Below are positions 1 through 9,514 of a stretch of 64,000 nt of DNA, piece after piece (the first letter of the stretch is position 1; each line of letters begins with the position of its first letter). The position numbers were made by a program, and so were the translations under genes. Location of the stretch: NCBI GenBank assembly GCA_900315075.1, contig OMXV01000008.1:1-64000 (forward strand), given 5' to 3'. The stretch comes from an uncultured Prevotellaceae bacterium (GTDB lineage: Bacteria; Bacteroidota; Bacteroidia; Bacteroidales; Bacteroidaceae). The notes below the pieces were generated by a model. It ran no database searches and was not told the origin of the DNA. It was given only the letters and a program-made list of their open reading frames with translations.

Positions 1-282
1 CCGGGCGGCGTCGTAGGATGTGCCGTAGATGGTCTTCCCGATGTCCTGCACGGTTGCCGATGTGCCCGAGCAGTACTTGTAGTTGGACCAGCTGTAGGTA
101 GACTTCGTGGTGGTCTCGCCCCACGCGTAGTAGTTGCCATACGCCTCCTGGGTGGATGCCCCGAGGTTGGTCTTCGCCCAGAGCGTCTTGCTGGTGAGGC
201 CCAGGTCGACGTACTCATGGGTGGCTGCCATCAGCGCCACCGGTGCCAAAAGTGCCAGTATCCAAAGCGATAGTCTTTTCAT
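1..282 (-). CDS. Secreted protein with YVDLGL-type repeat domain, 5' part only
   Basis: Only the first 94 codons lie in the window; the gene runs off the left edge. Translation starts at the ATG whose complement is at 280-282. The product opens with a signal peptide (MKRLSLWILALLAPVALMAA) and then has the pattern HEYVDLGL..KTLWAK.N.GA and YGNYYAWGETTTK, typical of the Fibrobacter-succinogenes-major-paralogue-like domain found in many Bacteroidota surface proteins, whose function is unknown. The stretch is visibly richer in G and C (about 60% in the first line) than the rest of the window. The following 287 bp are AT-rich and include the terminator of the operon ending at 570, so this is a separate transcription unit. 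The assignment rests on motif recall; the length is unknown. Confidence 0.7.
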   Translation of the reverse strand, partial: MKRLSLWILALLAPVALMAATHEYVDLGLTSKTLWAKTNLGASTQEAYGNYYAWGETTTKSTYSWSNYKYCSGTSATVQDIGKTIYGTSYDAAR

Positions 283-569
283 GTGTTTTTGATTTAAAAT
301 GGTTAATATATAATCTTTTTTAGGTTTATACCCAGATGATTTGAGATATAACAACGCCACAAAGATAGAGATTTTTTTTTAAATTGACTTGCTCAATTTA
401 AGCATTTATTTGTCGAATTTGAACAAAATAAGCAAATTGCAATCCCAAAAATCAAATAAAAGTGTTTTTCAAAGTATTTTGAGTCATCTACACGGGAGAG
501 TCCCTACAAAAAAGGAAAAGTAGAGACGCCACGTTGGCATCTCTACTTTAGTGTGGTGAAATGAACTCG
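283..569. other. Intergenic region between partial gene and SusCD operon end
   Basis: About 287 bp without a gene. It is strongly AT-rich from roughly 290 to 480 and holds the hairpin terminator at 520-546. The left part should carry the promoter of the partial gene that starts at 282, but no convincing TTTG/TAnnTTTG pair was identified. Confidence 0.5.
520..546 (-). terminator. Hairpin terminator after the FAS1/SusCD operon
   Basis: GTAGAGA at 520-526 pairs with TCTCTAC at 540-546, and inside it GCCA (528-531) pairs with TGGC (535-538) around a CGT loop. On the minus strand the hairpin is followed by CTTTTCCTTTTTT. It lies 24 bp past the stop of the last SusD gene, so it ends the minus-strand operon. 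Plus-strand sequence after it is only weakly T-rich. Confidence 0.8.
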
Positions 570-2354
570 TCAGAATCCTATTTGTCCGTTCCATTTGAGG
601 AACCAATTGTTAGAGTTGTTAAGGTCAACGGATATGAGTGAGCGCATAATGTCGCGCTGGTCATCACCCTTTCGACCATATACCTTGTTGGCAAGGAAAG
701 CAGGATCTCCCCTTCGCAATGCCACACGCATAAGGTCATAGAAACGTAACCCCTCAAAGGCAAACTCAAGTGCCCCTTCATCCACAATCATTTTCTCAAC
801 AGCATCAATCTGGTACTGTATCTGCTGGAGTGAATCGGTAATCAGTGTATCAACGGGCATCTGATAGTAGGCATTGCAATACGACCATCCAGAGCCACGA
901 GAGTGAATGCCCTGCATGTTCTCACCATACATTCCCATGGGTGTTGCCGTGATATACCGCTCATTGGGGAACGAGAATGTCGAGGCAATATAGGCAGAGT
1001 CAGCACGATAGTAAGGAATCACCTCCTCTTGAATCACCTGGTTGGATAATCCCCTCGCCAGGATTTGATAGGCGAATCGTGGATAGCCGGCACGGTTGAG
1101 TGCCTCGGCAAAATGTAGCCACACCATCTGCCGGCGCCATATATGCACATTTCGTGAGGCATACTTATTGATTTGTTGATATGCCACACGTTGTGAGTTA
1201 TAAATGGCATATCCATCGTTCCATGCTCTTGCAAGCCTTAGGTCACCAGTCAAATAGTCGTCGAGGTTATTGGGTGCATAGAGTGTGTCGCGGTCCTCCA
1301 CGTAACAGTATGTCTGTGCGGCCGAAAGATTGATAAGTCCATTGGATGGTACCAATTGAGCGGGATGATACTCACCTGTAGTGACATCAAACGAGTTGAA
1401 GATATTGCGTAACTCCGAGAAGTTACCCTCGGATGGTATGGAGTCGGCAGGAATCATCGTAATGAGTTCAGATTCGTCATTAGGACTAAGTGAGTAGCGT
1501 TCATTGGTGATTAAACTGAGCCAACTGTCACCCCGCATATTCCATGACGTGCCGAACCATTGCACACTTCCCAACCCTGTGGTATATGCCACATTAGTTC
1601 CGTTGCGTGTTGTGATGTAACGATAGTACCACTGGGCAGCCTCACGGTAGTGCCCTGCCCACAGGTTCAACTCGCCGAGCATCAAGGTCGTGGGGAAGTA
1701 GAAGAACCTGGAGTCGGTGCTGCGTATGATGCCATACTGTGGTATGTCGCCATAACGGAGCAGGTATTCGTCGGAGGCCAGTGGCGTAAGGTCTTGGATG
1801 AGCCACTCACAGACTTCTTGTATCCCTTTTTTCTCGTATGGTTTCTCTGCATCGAGTTTGGTAAGGATAGGTTCGGTAACAAATGGAATAGAACCATAGT
1901 TGAGCACCAGTTGCAGATAGGTCCACGCCCTAAAGCCCTTCACTACAGCATACTCCCGTTTGAAAATCTGCTCATTGCGACTGTTGACAAGAGCTGTATC
2001 TACTCGGGAGAGGAAATAGTTGCAATTGTTGATGACAGCATAATAGTCACGTGGATTATTATAGATATTGTCGTCGTCGGTATTGAAGAGCGCCACCTCA
2101 CGCAAGTCGGCCGACGTGGCATCTGCAATGTCAACCAAGTCACCTCGCACCTCTCCAAGGAGAATGGTACGATCGGCGAGTTTCTGCATCTTGTTGAGAA
2201 TGCCTGTCACGCCATAGATGGTATCGGTCGCATTATTAAGTTGATAATCCTCTGCGAATGCCACATGGTCGGATTCTTGTTCAAAGAAATCAGCGCAACT
2301 GCCCAGGAAGAACAATCCTGCACAAGCGAATATACTAAAAATGAACTTTTTCAT
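570..2354 (-). CDS. SusD/RagB-family surface lipoprotein
   Basis: 594 aa. The signal peptide ends in a lipobox (FFLGSC, Cys about residue 20) followed by ADFFEQES, the usual start of mature SusD proteins. The C-terminal region carries the RagB/SusD hallmark EFAFEGLRFYDLMRVALRRGD near residue 535. SusD proteins are outer-membrane lipoproteins that cap the SusC transporter and bind the ligand. This is the last gene of the seven-gene operon, 19 bp after its SusC partner. Its length (about 590 aa) is normal. The ligand cannot be read from the sequence; the local GH51/GH43 gene hints at arabinose-containing glycans, but FAS1 partners are unusual for a glycan locus. Confidence 0.93.
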   Translation of the reverse strand: MKKFIFSIFACAGLFFLGSCADFFEQESDHVAFAEDYQLNNATDTIYGVTGILNKMQKLADRTILLGEVRGDLVDIADATSADLREVALFNTDDDNIYNNPRDYYAVINNCNYFLSRVDTALVNSRNEQIFKREYAVVKGFRAWTYLQLVLNYGSIPFVTEPILTKLDAEKPYEKKGIQEVCEWLIQDLTPLASDEYLLRYGDIPQYGIIRSTDSRFFYFPTTLMLGELNLWAGHYREAAQWYYRYITTRNGTNVAYTTGLGSVQWFGTSWNMRGDSWLSLITNERYSLSPNDESELITMIPADSIPSEGNFSELRNIFNSFDVTTGEYHPAQLVPSNGLINLSAAQTYCYVEDRDTLYAPNNLDDYLTGDLRLARAWNDGYAIYNSQRVAYQQINKYASRNVHIWRRQMVWLHFAEALNRAGYPRFAYQILARGLSNQVIQEEVIPYYRADSAYIASTFSFPNERYITATPMGMYGENMQGIHSRGSGWSYCNAYYQMPVDTLITDSLQQIQYQIDAVEKMIVDEGALEFAFEGLRFYDLMRVALRRGDPAFLANKVYGRKGDDQRDIMRSLISVDLNNSNNWFLKWNGQIGF

Positions 2355-2373
2355 ATTTGGAACTTTTAAGTAA

Positions 2374-5300
2374 TTAGAGGTTGATCTTCACACCGGCTAC
2401 GAATGAACGGCTATGTGGCAAGAGTCCAAGGTCAATACCCTGTCCGATGACCCTTGAGGTCATACTAAACTCTGGGTCGGTACCGAGATATTTCGAGAAC
2501 GTAAGCAAGTTGTTACCCTGTACCCAAATTTGAAGTCCCTGAATGAACTCCGAGTTGAGTGGCAGGTTGTATGAGAGTGTAACCGACTTGAGCTTGAGGT
2601 AGCTACCATCCTCAATCCATCTGTCGCTGAATCTTGAGTTGCCCATTGGGTCTTGGAAGGTGGCTTTGGGAATAGAGGTCTGTTGTCCCTCAATTTGCCA
2701 CCTGGCAAGCATGGCAGAAGATTGGTTCATGAAGCGGCTACCACCCTCTGTTTGTGAACGCATGTAATTATATACATCATTACCCATAGAGTAATTGAAA
2801 CGCACATCGAGTTTAAATCGTTTGTATGCCAATGTGGTAAAGATATTGCCGTAGAAATCAGGGTTGGGGTCGCCGATGAACTGCCGGTCGGCCTCATTGA
2901 TTTCATGATTACCATCCACGTCCTCGAAACACACATCACCTGCCTGGAAATAGTTATGGGTCACGCCGTTGTCGCCCAAGACATACAGACCAGCCTGCTG
3001 AGCCTCCTCACTGGTAGCGAAGACACCCTTGGCCTTATATCCATAGAACATATTGGCAGCCTCACCCACTTGCGACCTGATAGTAGCTCCATAGAGTGCA
3101 TTGTCGATGAATTGTGCATTGTCAGTAAGTTCGGTAATTTTGTTCTTGTAGTGACCGATGCTTGCACCCAACTGCCACTGCCAATTTTTCTGTGCGATAA
3201 TCTTGAAAGCCACTGTAGCGTCAAAACCATTGTTCTCCAATTTTCCGCCATTAGACCAATTTTGGTCGAGACCAGAGAGGAAATTGAGCGACTGGAACAT
3301 AAGCAAGTTGGATGTGTTACTATGGAACCAGTTGAACGACAGAGAAAGTCTGTTGTTCAGCAGCCTTGTATCAAGTCCCAAGTTGATACGTTTGGTAGTT
3401 TCCCACTGTATTTCGGTGTTACCTATGCTGGCCAAAGACAATCCTGAAATTTCGGTCATAAACCTGGAGGCACGGAAGTAGCTACGTGCTGCATAGTAGT
3501 CGATGTCGTCATTGCCACTCACGTCGAATCCTGCCGACAGTTTCAAATAATCGATGCCTTTTACCTTTGCCAACCATGGTTCATTACTGGCCACCCATGC
3601 CACTTGAATCGACGGGAATATGCCCCAAACGGTGTCGAAAGCCTTTAAGCCATCAGCTTCAGAGCCAAATCGCGAACTGCTCTCGACAGTAAGGTTGGCC
3701 TGCAGATAGTAGCGTGTGAGCAAGTTGTAATTAGCCTGTGCATACCATGCCACCGAATTCCATGAATCTTTCGTACCGCTCGCATCACGGTTGAGCAACC
3801 CGGCATGCATGTGCGGAGTCTTGTCGGAACCAGTGTTATATCCCCATTGGTTGTTGAGTGTGTAATTCTCCCAAAGAATACGTGCACCTCCAAACAATTC
3901 GATGTAGTGTGCTCCATAACGGTTTGACCAATCGAGCCGTGTATCGCTCATCACAGAATTCTGTTTCGAAGCTAATGAGCGTACCTCATTCTCCCGATAA
4001 TCGTTAAGACTTGCCACATAGTAGTTGGGCACGCCACTAATGGGGATATAGAATTTCTCGTTGGTGTTGACAAGATTGTAGCTGAAATGCTCACTGAGCG
4101 TGAGATAGGGGTTGAAGCGATACTGTGGTCGCACCGAAAGGTTGAACATCGAGTTTTCGAAGCGGTTTTTATTCTCAGCATCTGCATATTTGTTCAATGC
4201 AAGTGGGTTGGCCAACTGCCAGTTGTAGTTGCCAAAATAGCTCAGCGCCTCGTTGAGATAAGACTCGTCCTCGATATCGATATGACTATTGCTCATCACT
4301 CCCCTACCATAGGTATATGGACTGAGGAAAGGACTCTTGACGTATGCCAAGAAAGCCGGTGAGGTGGGTGTTCCTTCATCATACCCCTTGGGGGCTCCAT
4401 CGTCGCGAATATTGCGTGTCTGGTTGGCGAATGAAGCATCGAATCTTACATTAAACTTATAGGTAAGTTTGATGTCGGTGTTGAATCGTATACTCAAGCG
4501 GTTCATATTATTGAACTTGAGTGTGCTCTGTCCTAAGGTGTATCCCACCGAGAGGTTGTAGTTGGCCACATGGTCACCACCCTCGACATTGATACCATAA
4601 TTTTGTGTTATCGCAGTGCGATAGACATATTCTTTCCAATCAGTATTGTTGTGATACTGTGGATAGTAGTAATAGTCGGGGTTCTCGTTGAGGAACTTAA
4701 ATTCATTGATACGTGTTCCTGTGGTCTTAAGTAGTTCGGATGCATATCCACGATATTGCTCCGCATCCATAATGGATATCATCTTGGGTTCGAGTGTCAC
4801 CCCAGCCGAGAGTGTGGCAGTGATACGTGTAGCCATCGACTTATTACGCCGTGTCTGAATCAGGATAACGCCATTGGCGCCTTTTGCTCCATAGAGTGCC
4901 GTACCATTTCTGAGAACAGTGACATTTTCAATATCGTTGGGATTGATATTATTGAGGATGTCATTGTAGAATCCACTGTGTATCATCTCGCGTCCATACT
5001 GTTGTTCGACAATAACCCCGTCGACAACAATGAGCGGCTGAGCATTGACGTTGAGCGAATTGAGTCCCTGGATGAACATCACATTTCCAATGCCCGGTGT
5101 ACCACTTCGACTGGTGTTATACACTTGTGCGCCAAGTTGGTTTTGCATTTCCTCCTTGATATTCAGGGCATTGGTATATGGGTTCTGTGGCATCGACTGA
5201 TCACCACGCACATTGGTCGTGGATGTATAGTCGGCCTGGAAAGTGGTAGGATACAGCAAGATGTCACGCTGCTGCGTGTCCTGCTGTAATCCGATAATAG

Positions 5301-5613
5301 CAAAATTGTAATCAGGGGCATCTACAGATAACGAGGAGGTGAAAGTAGGCACTTTCAGTTCGTATGTGCCGTCTTCTCCCGTGAGTTTCGAATAGCCTTC
5401 GATTTCGTTTGACCTGACAATGACACCCGGAACTGGAGCTTTGGTAAGCGCATTGATGACGCGTCCCGTGACTGTTCGTGTGTCATAGTCCATCTGTTTT
5501 CTTACCAGCACTTTCTGCGGCTTAGTATTGTAATCGTCGTCTTCATCCTGTGCCATGACTACGGCGGGGAATGCCAACGTAAGGATAAGTCCGAATATAA
5601 TATATCGTTTCAT
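2374..5613 (-). CDS. SusC/RagA-family TonB-dependent transporter
   Basis: 1079 aa. After a signal peptide ending VMAQ, an N-terminal carboxypeptidase-regulatory-like domain (TVTGRVINALTKAPVPGVIV, about 48-67) is followed by a plug domain (PLIVVDG near 195 and NDIENVTVLRNGTALYGAKG, then NGVILIQT) and a long beta-barrel ending in the SusC-type C-terminus (SFVAGVKINL). It should form the outer-membrane channel with the SusD encoded 19 bp downstream. The plug is atypical: where most SusC proteins read P.IRIRG it has GNVMFIQGLNSLN, and it is shorter than the second SusC of the operon. It starts 37 bp after the preceding FAS1 gene in the same transcript. Confidence 0.93.
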   Translation of the reverse strand: MKRYIIFGLILTLAFPAVVMAQDEDDDYNTKPQKVLVRKQMDYDTRTVTGRVINALTKAPVPGVIVRSNEIEGYSKLTGEDGTYELKVPTFTSSLSVDAPDYNFAIIGLQQDTQQRDILLYPTTFQADYTSTTNVRGDQSMPQNPYTNALNIKEEMQNQLGAQVYNTSRSGTPGIGNVMFIQGLNSLNVNAQPLIVVDGVIVEQQYGREMIHSGFYNDILNNINPNDIENVTVLRNGTALYGAKGANGVILIQTRRNKSMATRITATLSAGVTLEPKMISIMDAEQYRGYASELLKTTGTRINEFKFLNENPDYYYYPQYHNNTDWKEYVYRTAITQNYGINVEGGDHVANYNLSVGYTLGQSTLKFNNMNRLSIRFNTDIKLTYKFNVRFDASFANQTRNIRDDGAPKGYDEGTPTSPAFLAYVKSPFLSPYTYGRGVMSNSHIDIEDESYLNEALSYFGNYNWQLANPLALNKYADAENKNRFENSMFNLSVRPQYRFNPYLTLSEHFSYNLVNTNEKFYIPISGVPNYYVASLNDYRENEVRSLASKQNSVMSDTRLDWSNRYGAHYIELFGGARILWENYTLNNQWGYNTGSDKTPHMHAGLLNRDASGTKDSWNSVAWYAQANYNLLTRYYLQANLTVESSSRFGSEADGLKAFDTVWGIFPSIQVAWVASNEPWLAKVKGIDYLKLSAGFDVSGNDDIDYYAARSYFRASRFMTEISGLSLASIGNTEIQWETTKRINLGLDTRLLNNRLSLSFNWFHSNTSNLLMFQSLNFLSGLDQNWSNGGKLENNGFDATVAFKIIAQKNWQWQLGASIGHYKNKITELTDNAQFIDNALYGATIRSQVGEAANMFYGYKAKGVFATSEEAQQAGLYVLGDNGVTHNYFQAGDVCFEDVDGNHEINEADRQFIGDPNPDFYGNIFTTLAYKRFKLDVRFNYSMGNDVYNYMRSQTEGGSRFMNQSSAMLARWQIEGQQTSIPKATFQDPMGNSRFSDRWIEDGSYLKLKSVTLSYNLPLNSEFIQGLQIWVQGNNLLTFSKYLGTDPEFSMTSRVIGQGIDLGLLPHSRSFVAGVKINL

Positions 5614-5650
5614 ATAGGCTTACTGTTTATGGTTGATAGCGTTGGGATGA

Positions 5651-7357
5651 TTATTTCTCTTCATGAGGTTTAACAATAATACAGTCGATACGCAGAATCT
5701 GCGTATAAATATTGTCACGACGCTCACGGTTGGAGAGATTGCTGGCTAAGCGCAAAGTGGCCTGCGGCTCGACGAGTCCTACCGAACATGTCGGTACGCG
5801 AATCGTGCCGAGGAAGACAGTATCTACGACCTCAGGGTTGGTGGTGAAGTAACTCTGTTCGCCATTCATGAGAACGATGGAGTCACTACGTTCCTTACCG
5901 TCCTGCTCATGGAATTTATAGGAACAGCGGAACTTGCATGGTCTTCGTTGTGTCTCTGCCACCAAAGTGTCGCCGGCAACAGCAGGCACCATAACCACAT
6001 AGAGGTCATAATCAATATTAGAAAGCAACTCAGGCAGGTAATAGACGACCTCAGGATTGGTTGCTCCCAATGGGGAGATGACAGCAAAGCGGTTTCTCGA
6101 CACTTTGTTGTAGAATGGATTGGAACTTTCGACCGACCTATAGGAAGGGGTGGCAGTATTGTTCTCGTTCACCTCCTTGAAGACATCACGCGACTCTCCC
6201 TCATTAATGATGGTCTGATAGAAAGTCTGACGTTTATCTATTTTCCAGTCGTTTGCCTTCATTACCATGCCATTGCTACAATCGGTATTAACGGTTCCCG
6301 TGAAGATTCCTCCCTGGTCGAATGGTTTATCATACTGATAATAAGCTAAATCGCTGGAACCAAAGGTACTTTGTCTATAAAGGTAATCGACGGCATTGAC
6401 CGATACAGCCGAATCGCGTAGAGATTCATCCGTATTTTTTGTCCGGCTGAAAACTGTTCCCCTAATGATGGCTGTGCGTGTATTTGCCCATTGCATGGAG
6501 TCTCGCTTATCCACCGTATTATCATAGTTGTAATATGGTGTATATTCAGCCACCAGCCTATCCCAAACCTGATTGGTGGGAACCACCATCCAATAGGTGC
6601 TATCCTCGGAGTTGATTCTTCCAATACCCAAAGACGTACCCCTACCAGCATAGTCGTAGAGCAGTTCGTTCCTAAGCACTGTAACAGAGTCGAGATATAC
6701 GGTTTTTCCATCCTCTATACCTCCTGGTACACTCTCAGTTGGATCAAACTCATATTGGTTGTAACTATATAGGAAATTAGCCAGACTGTCAAGGTCTTTG
6801 TCGTAACGTATCCATTCAAAGACATTCCTGAAATAGTCGGCCTTCTCGCCGATGGTGAAAAGCACGCCATTGCTTGTCTGCTGATTTCGTGAGGCAATGG
6901 GCCTGTTGCCGAAGCGGTCGTTTGTGAGCACCATATACTTTCCGTTCATCATAGTAATGGAGTCGTTAGACAATGATGATACAGAATAGTTGTAAAGTGC
7001 GATATGATTTTGCAGAAATTCCTTGATGGTGGAATTCTCCTTGTCTTTCACCCCTCTGGCCTTTTCCTGTTGATAGACGGCAATGAGATTGTCGGCTTCA
7101 GCGGAAGAGAATGCACTATTGGTAGGTGCAAAGACCGTGAACATCTGTGAACTTGCAAGTGAGGCATCATAGCCCGTAGCCTGCACGACGCGTGCGAAAT
7201 TGCTCAATTCGCTGTTTTGCTGTATCGTCTGCCAGATGGACTGTCCGGCCGATACTGTCGGGCTATAGTGGTCGTTCCACTCGTCGGTACATGCCACCAA
7301 GGCAAGTGCAGCGACCGTGATGCCCAACATATTGCGAAAGTTATGATATATTCTCAT
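5651..7357 (-). CDS. FAS1 (fasciclin) domain surface lipoprotein
   Basis: 568 aa. The signal peptide ends in a lipobox (ALALVAC, Cys about 23). Residues about 38-160 form a FAS1 domain, with the H1 box TVFAPTNSAFSS and a leading IWQTIQQNSELSNFARVVQ helix. A second degenerate FAS1-like segment follows (SLANFLYSYNQYEF, then WMVVPTNQVWDRLVAEY near 255). The last 200 residues look like a beta-sandwich without a recognised family. FAS1 domains are adhesion or ligand-binding folds. Placement between a FAS1 gene (49 bp upstream) and a SusC gene (37 bp downstream) suggests it is an accessory surface-binding protein in the position held by SusE/SusF-type proteins in other loci. That role is inference. 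Confidence 0.85.
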   Translation of the reverse strand: MRIYHNFRNMLGITVAALALVACTDEWNDHYSPTVSAGQSIWQTIQQNSELSNFARVVQATGYDASLASSQMFTVFAPTNSAFSSAEADNLIAVYQQEKARGVKDKENSTIKEFLQNHIALYNYSVSSLSNDSITMMNGKYMVLTNDRFGNRPIASRNQQTSNGVLFTIGEKADYFRNVFEWIRYDKDLDSLANFLYSYNQYEFDPTESVPGGIEDGKTVYLDSVTVLRNELLYDYAGRGTSLGIGRINSEDSTYWMVVPTNQVWDRLVAEYTPYYNYDNTVDKRDSMQWANTRTAIIRGTVFSRTKNTDESLRDSAVSVNAVDYLYRQSTFGSSDLAYYQYDKPFDQGGIFTGTVNTDCSNGMVMKANDWKIDKRQTFYQTIINEGESRDVFKEVNENNTATPSYRSVESSNPFYNKVSRNRFAVISPLGATNPEVVYYLPELLSNIDYDLYVVMVPAVAGDTLVAETQRRPCKFRCSYKFHEQDGKERSDSIVLMNGEQSYFTTNPEVVDTVFLGTIRVPTCSVGLVEPQATLRLASNLSNRERRDNIYTQILRIDCIIVKPHEEK

Positions 7358-7406
7358 AATTATCTAATTCTATATTGATAAATCTAATTCCTGGTTCCCC
7401 TTAGAT

Positions 7407-9488
7407 TTAGAGGTCGTCCTCCTGTACGCCCTCATCGGTTACACCATATACACTCTTAGGTACCAGTTCGAGGTAATCGAGCATAATCTCGTTGTTACCT
7501 AGTCCCTCAGACACGCACCTGAACCGTAGGTAATGGTTCTCGCCTGGCTTGATATGCACGGTACACAGCACAATGCGCAGTGTAGCATAGATTTCGGCGA
7601 AATACTGTCCGGCATCCGAGGCACTACCCTTTCTGAATGCACCGTTGGCACCACGATAGAATCCTTTGTTCTTGAGGTCTTTACGTTCCTCGAGTTTTTC
7701 ATCCTCGGTCATCGTGGTGTTATACTCATTGTCGTGCGAGCCCCAGTATGCATTGCCAAGCAGTGACTCATCACGCAGGTCACGACGCATATCAAGTGGG
7801 ATACCTTGTGGTTCGCCATCGAAATACACCTGTGCGATACCGCGGATTGACATAGCAGCATATCCTAATCGTATCTGGTAGTCACCCTCAGTGGGCACTG
7901 GTGGAATGCGGAATGAGAGGTCGAAGTCACCGTTACACACAAACTCATCCCCACTATACGACCAATATCCGTAACGCGGACGGCGATAGACAAAGTAACC
8001 ATTGTTGCCCACAGTGACACCATCGAGATAGCCATTGGGGAAGAAATAGCAGGTACCTAACAATTCTTCATGACTATAGCGTGCATCATCGGAATAGAGA
8101 CCGTTGCCTTTATAGTTCATGCGCATATTGTTGGTCATCAGTTCTGGGAAGACTGCCGAGAGGTCCATACGCATACGACAGTTCATCACTTCGTTGATGA
8201 CTTTATTGTCATAGACGATTAGTTCATCTACATAGAAATAGCATCCGTTGAGAGCCTCACCACGATAGCCGTCACCAATGGTGGGCTGTATGTGCACACC
8301 CTCAAGCTGATATTGGTTGTCGTAGCGACGGTTGATGTACCTGTCGGTCAGGATACCTTGTCCCTGGAATTTACGCACAGTCAGTTTCTCCACTTTCATC
8401 ATGGTGTGTGGCATCAGCGTGCCATACCATTCAGTGGGGTTCATCTTCTGCGTGTCGATACCAATATCCTCGAGCACAGTCAGCAGGTTGTAACCATGCA
8501 CATTACGGTTGAGCAGATGGTAGGCGATAAGTCGGTTGAGCGGGTTGCGGCGGTCGGTGGCATTCTCAAGACTGTGCCAAGCCTCGTTTTGTCCTCCATA
8601 CATGGGGTCATACACCTCGCAGGCTTTCCTATAAAGGCCCTCTATATCGTGGATACCATATCTGTCGCTAAGCACTGCATCGGGTACGATGAATGCCGTA
8701 TATCCCAGCAACCTCTCCTTAGGTGCACGTGCAGCCTCACGAATGGGGTTGGCTGCATCACCGCCGGTATTGTAGTCGTGCCATTCCGGCTGTCCGTTGG
8801 TATTGAGTGGCTGGTGATAGCTCTCGTCCTTGTATCTATAGAGTGAGTCGCTAAGTCCTGTGAGCCGCAGTGCCTCGCTGAAAAGGCTTATGTTTGGATT
8901 CTGCCGTATAATATCGGGAAGCATACGATTTGAACTTTGCAGCACACGGTCGATAGGCTGTACGATACCATTCTCCACGGAGTCGTCCTGTAATTCGTAA
9001 TAGATATGCGCATCGTCGTTGAGAAAGACGACGGCATTGCTATCGTTATCGAGTTTTCGCGACACCTCAAGATATCTACTGTTCATGTTTGGTGTCGTAA
9101 GCACTCCATCAGGCATATCGAAAGTGGTGTACATCACATCCATGAGGTGTGTTCGGGCGATAGTATCGCAATCGGCCTTGCTAAGTTGGTCGATGGATGA
9201 ATAACCGCGCTCAGAGAGATAACGGTTGACAGCATCGTTGTCAGGTGCAAAACAGGTATAGGCACCGTACGCCGAAAGTAGGTCCATCAGGCCTGCACGA
9301 GTGACGATAGACGCAAACAGACTATATTGGTCTCTCGTCTGCAGATAGGTGCTCATCATTTCACCCTTGAAAGTATAGTAGTTTTCGCTGTCGGGCTCAT
9401 CGGAGCATCCCACCATCATGGTACACATCATACACAGTGTACCAATAAGTACAGCTATATTATTATTGATTGTCTTTATCATAGTCAT
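7407..9488 (-). CDS. FAS1 domain surface lipoprotein with CBM-like C-terminus
   Basis: 693 aa. A hydrophobic leader with lipobox MMVGC (Cys about 28) precedes a FAS1 domain (about 48-170, with AYTCFAPDNDAVNRYL). A second FAS1 repeat follows (about 190-420, ISLFSEALRLTGLSDSL, TAFIVPDAVLSDRYGI). Residues about 430-690 form a carbohydrate-binding-like beta-sandwich (FRIPPVPTEGDYQIRLGY, then IAQVYFDGEPQGIPLDMR, ending MLDYLELVPKSVYG). It sits 26 bp downstream of a SusD gene and 49 bp upstream of another FAS1 gene. The combination of FAS1 repeats and a possible glycan-binding sandwich supports a surface ligand-binding role; the ligand is unknown. An alternative start two codons in (MIKTIN) is possible. 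Confidence 0.86.
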   Translation of the reverse strand: MTMIKTINNNIAVLIGTLCMMCTMMVGCSDEPDSENYYTFKGEMMSTYLQTRDQYSLFASIVTRAGLMDLLSAYGAYTCFAPDNDAVNRYLSERGYSSIDQLSKADCDTIARTHLMDVMYTTFDMPDGVLTTPNMNSRYLEVSRKLDNDSNAVVFLNDDAHIYYELQDDSVENGIVQPIDRVLQSSNRMLPDIIRQNPNISLFSEALRLTGLSDSLYRYKDESYHQPLNTNGQPEWHDYNTGGDAANPIREAARAPKERLLGYTAFIVPDAVLSDRYGIHDIEGLYRKACEVYDPMYGGQNEAWHSLENATDRRNPLNRLIAYHLLNRNVHGYNLLTVLEDIGIDTQKMNPTEWYGTLMPHTMMKVEKLTVRKFQGQGILTDRYINRRYDNQYQLEGVHIQPTIGDGYRGEALNGCYFYVDELIVYDNKVINEVMNCRMRMDLSAVFPELMTNNMRMNYKGNGLYSDDARYSHEELLGTCYFFPNGYLDGVTVGNNGYFVYRRPRYGYWSYSGDEFVCNGDFDLSFRIPPVPTEGDYQIRLGYAAMSIRGIAQVYFDGEPQGIPLDMRRDLRDESLLGNAYWGSHDNEYNTTMTEDEKLEERKDLKNKGFYRGANGAFRKGSASDAGQYFAEIYATLRIVLCTVHIKPGENHYLRFRCVSEGLGNNEIMLDYLELVPKSVYGVTDEGVQEDDL

Positions 9489-9514
9489 AATCTTCTCGTA
9501 ATGATTAATGTGGG

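Noticed and set aside
1560-2369. Open frame of 269 codons opposite the first SusD gene
   Set aside because: It lies fully inside a well-supported SusD gene on the other strand and has no family features.
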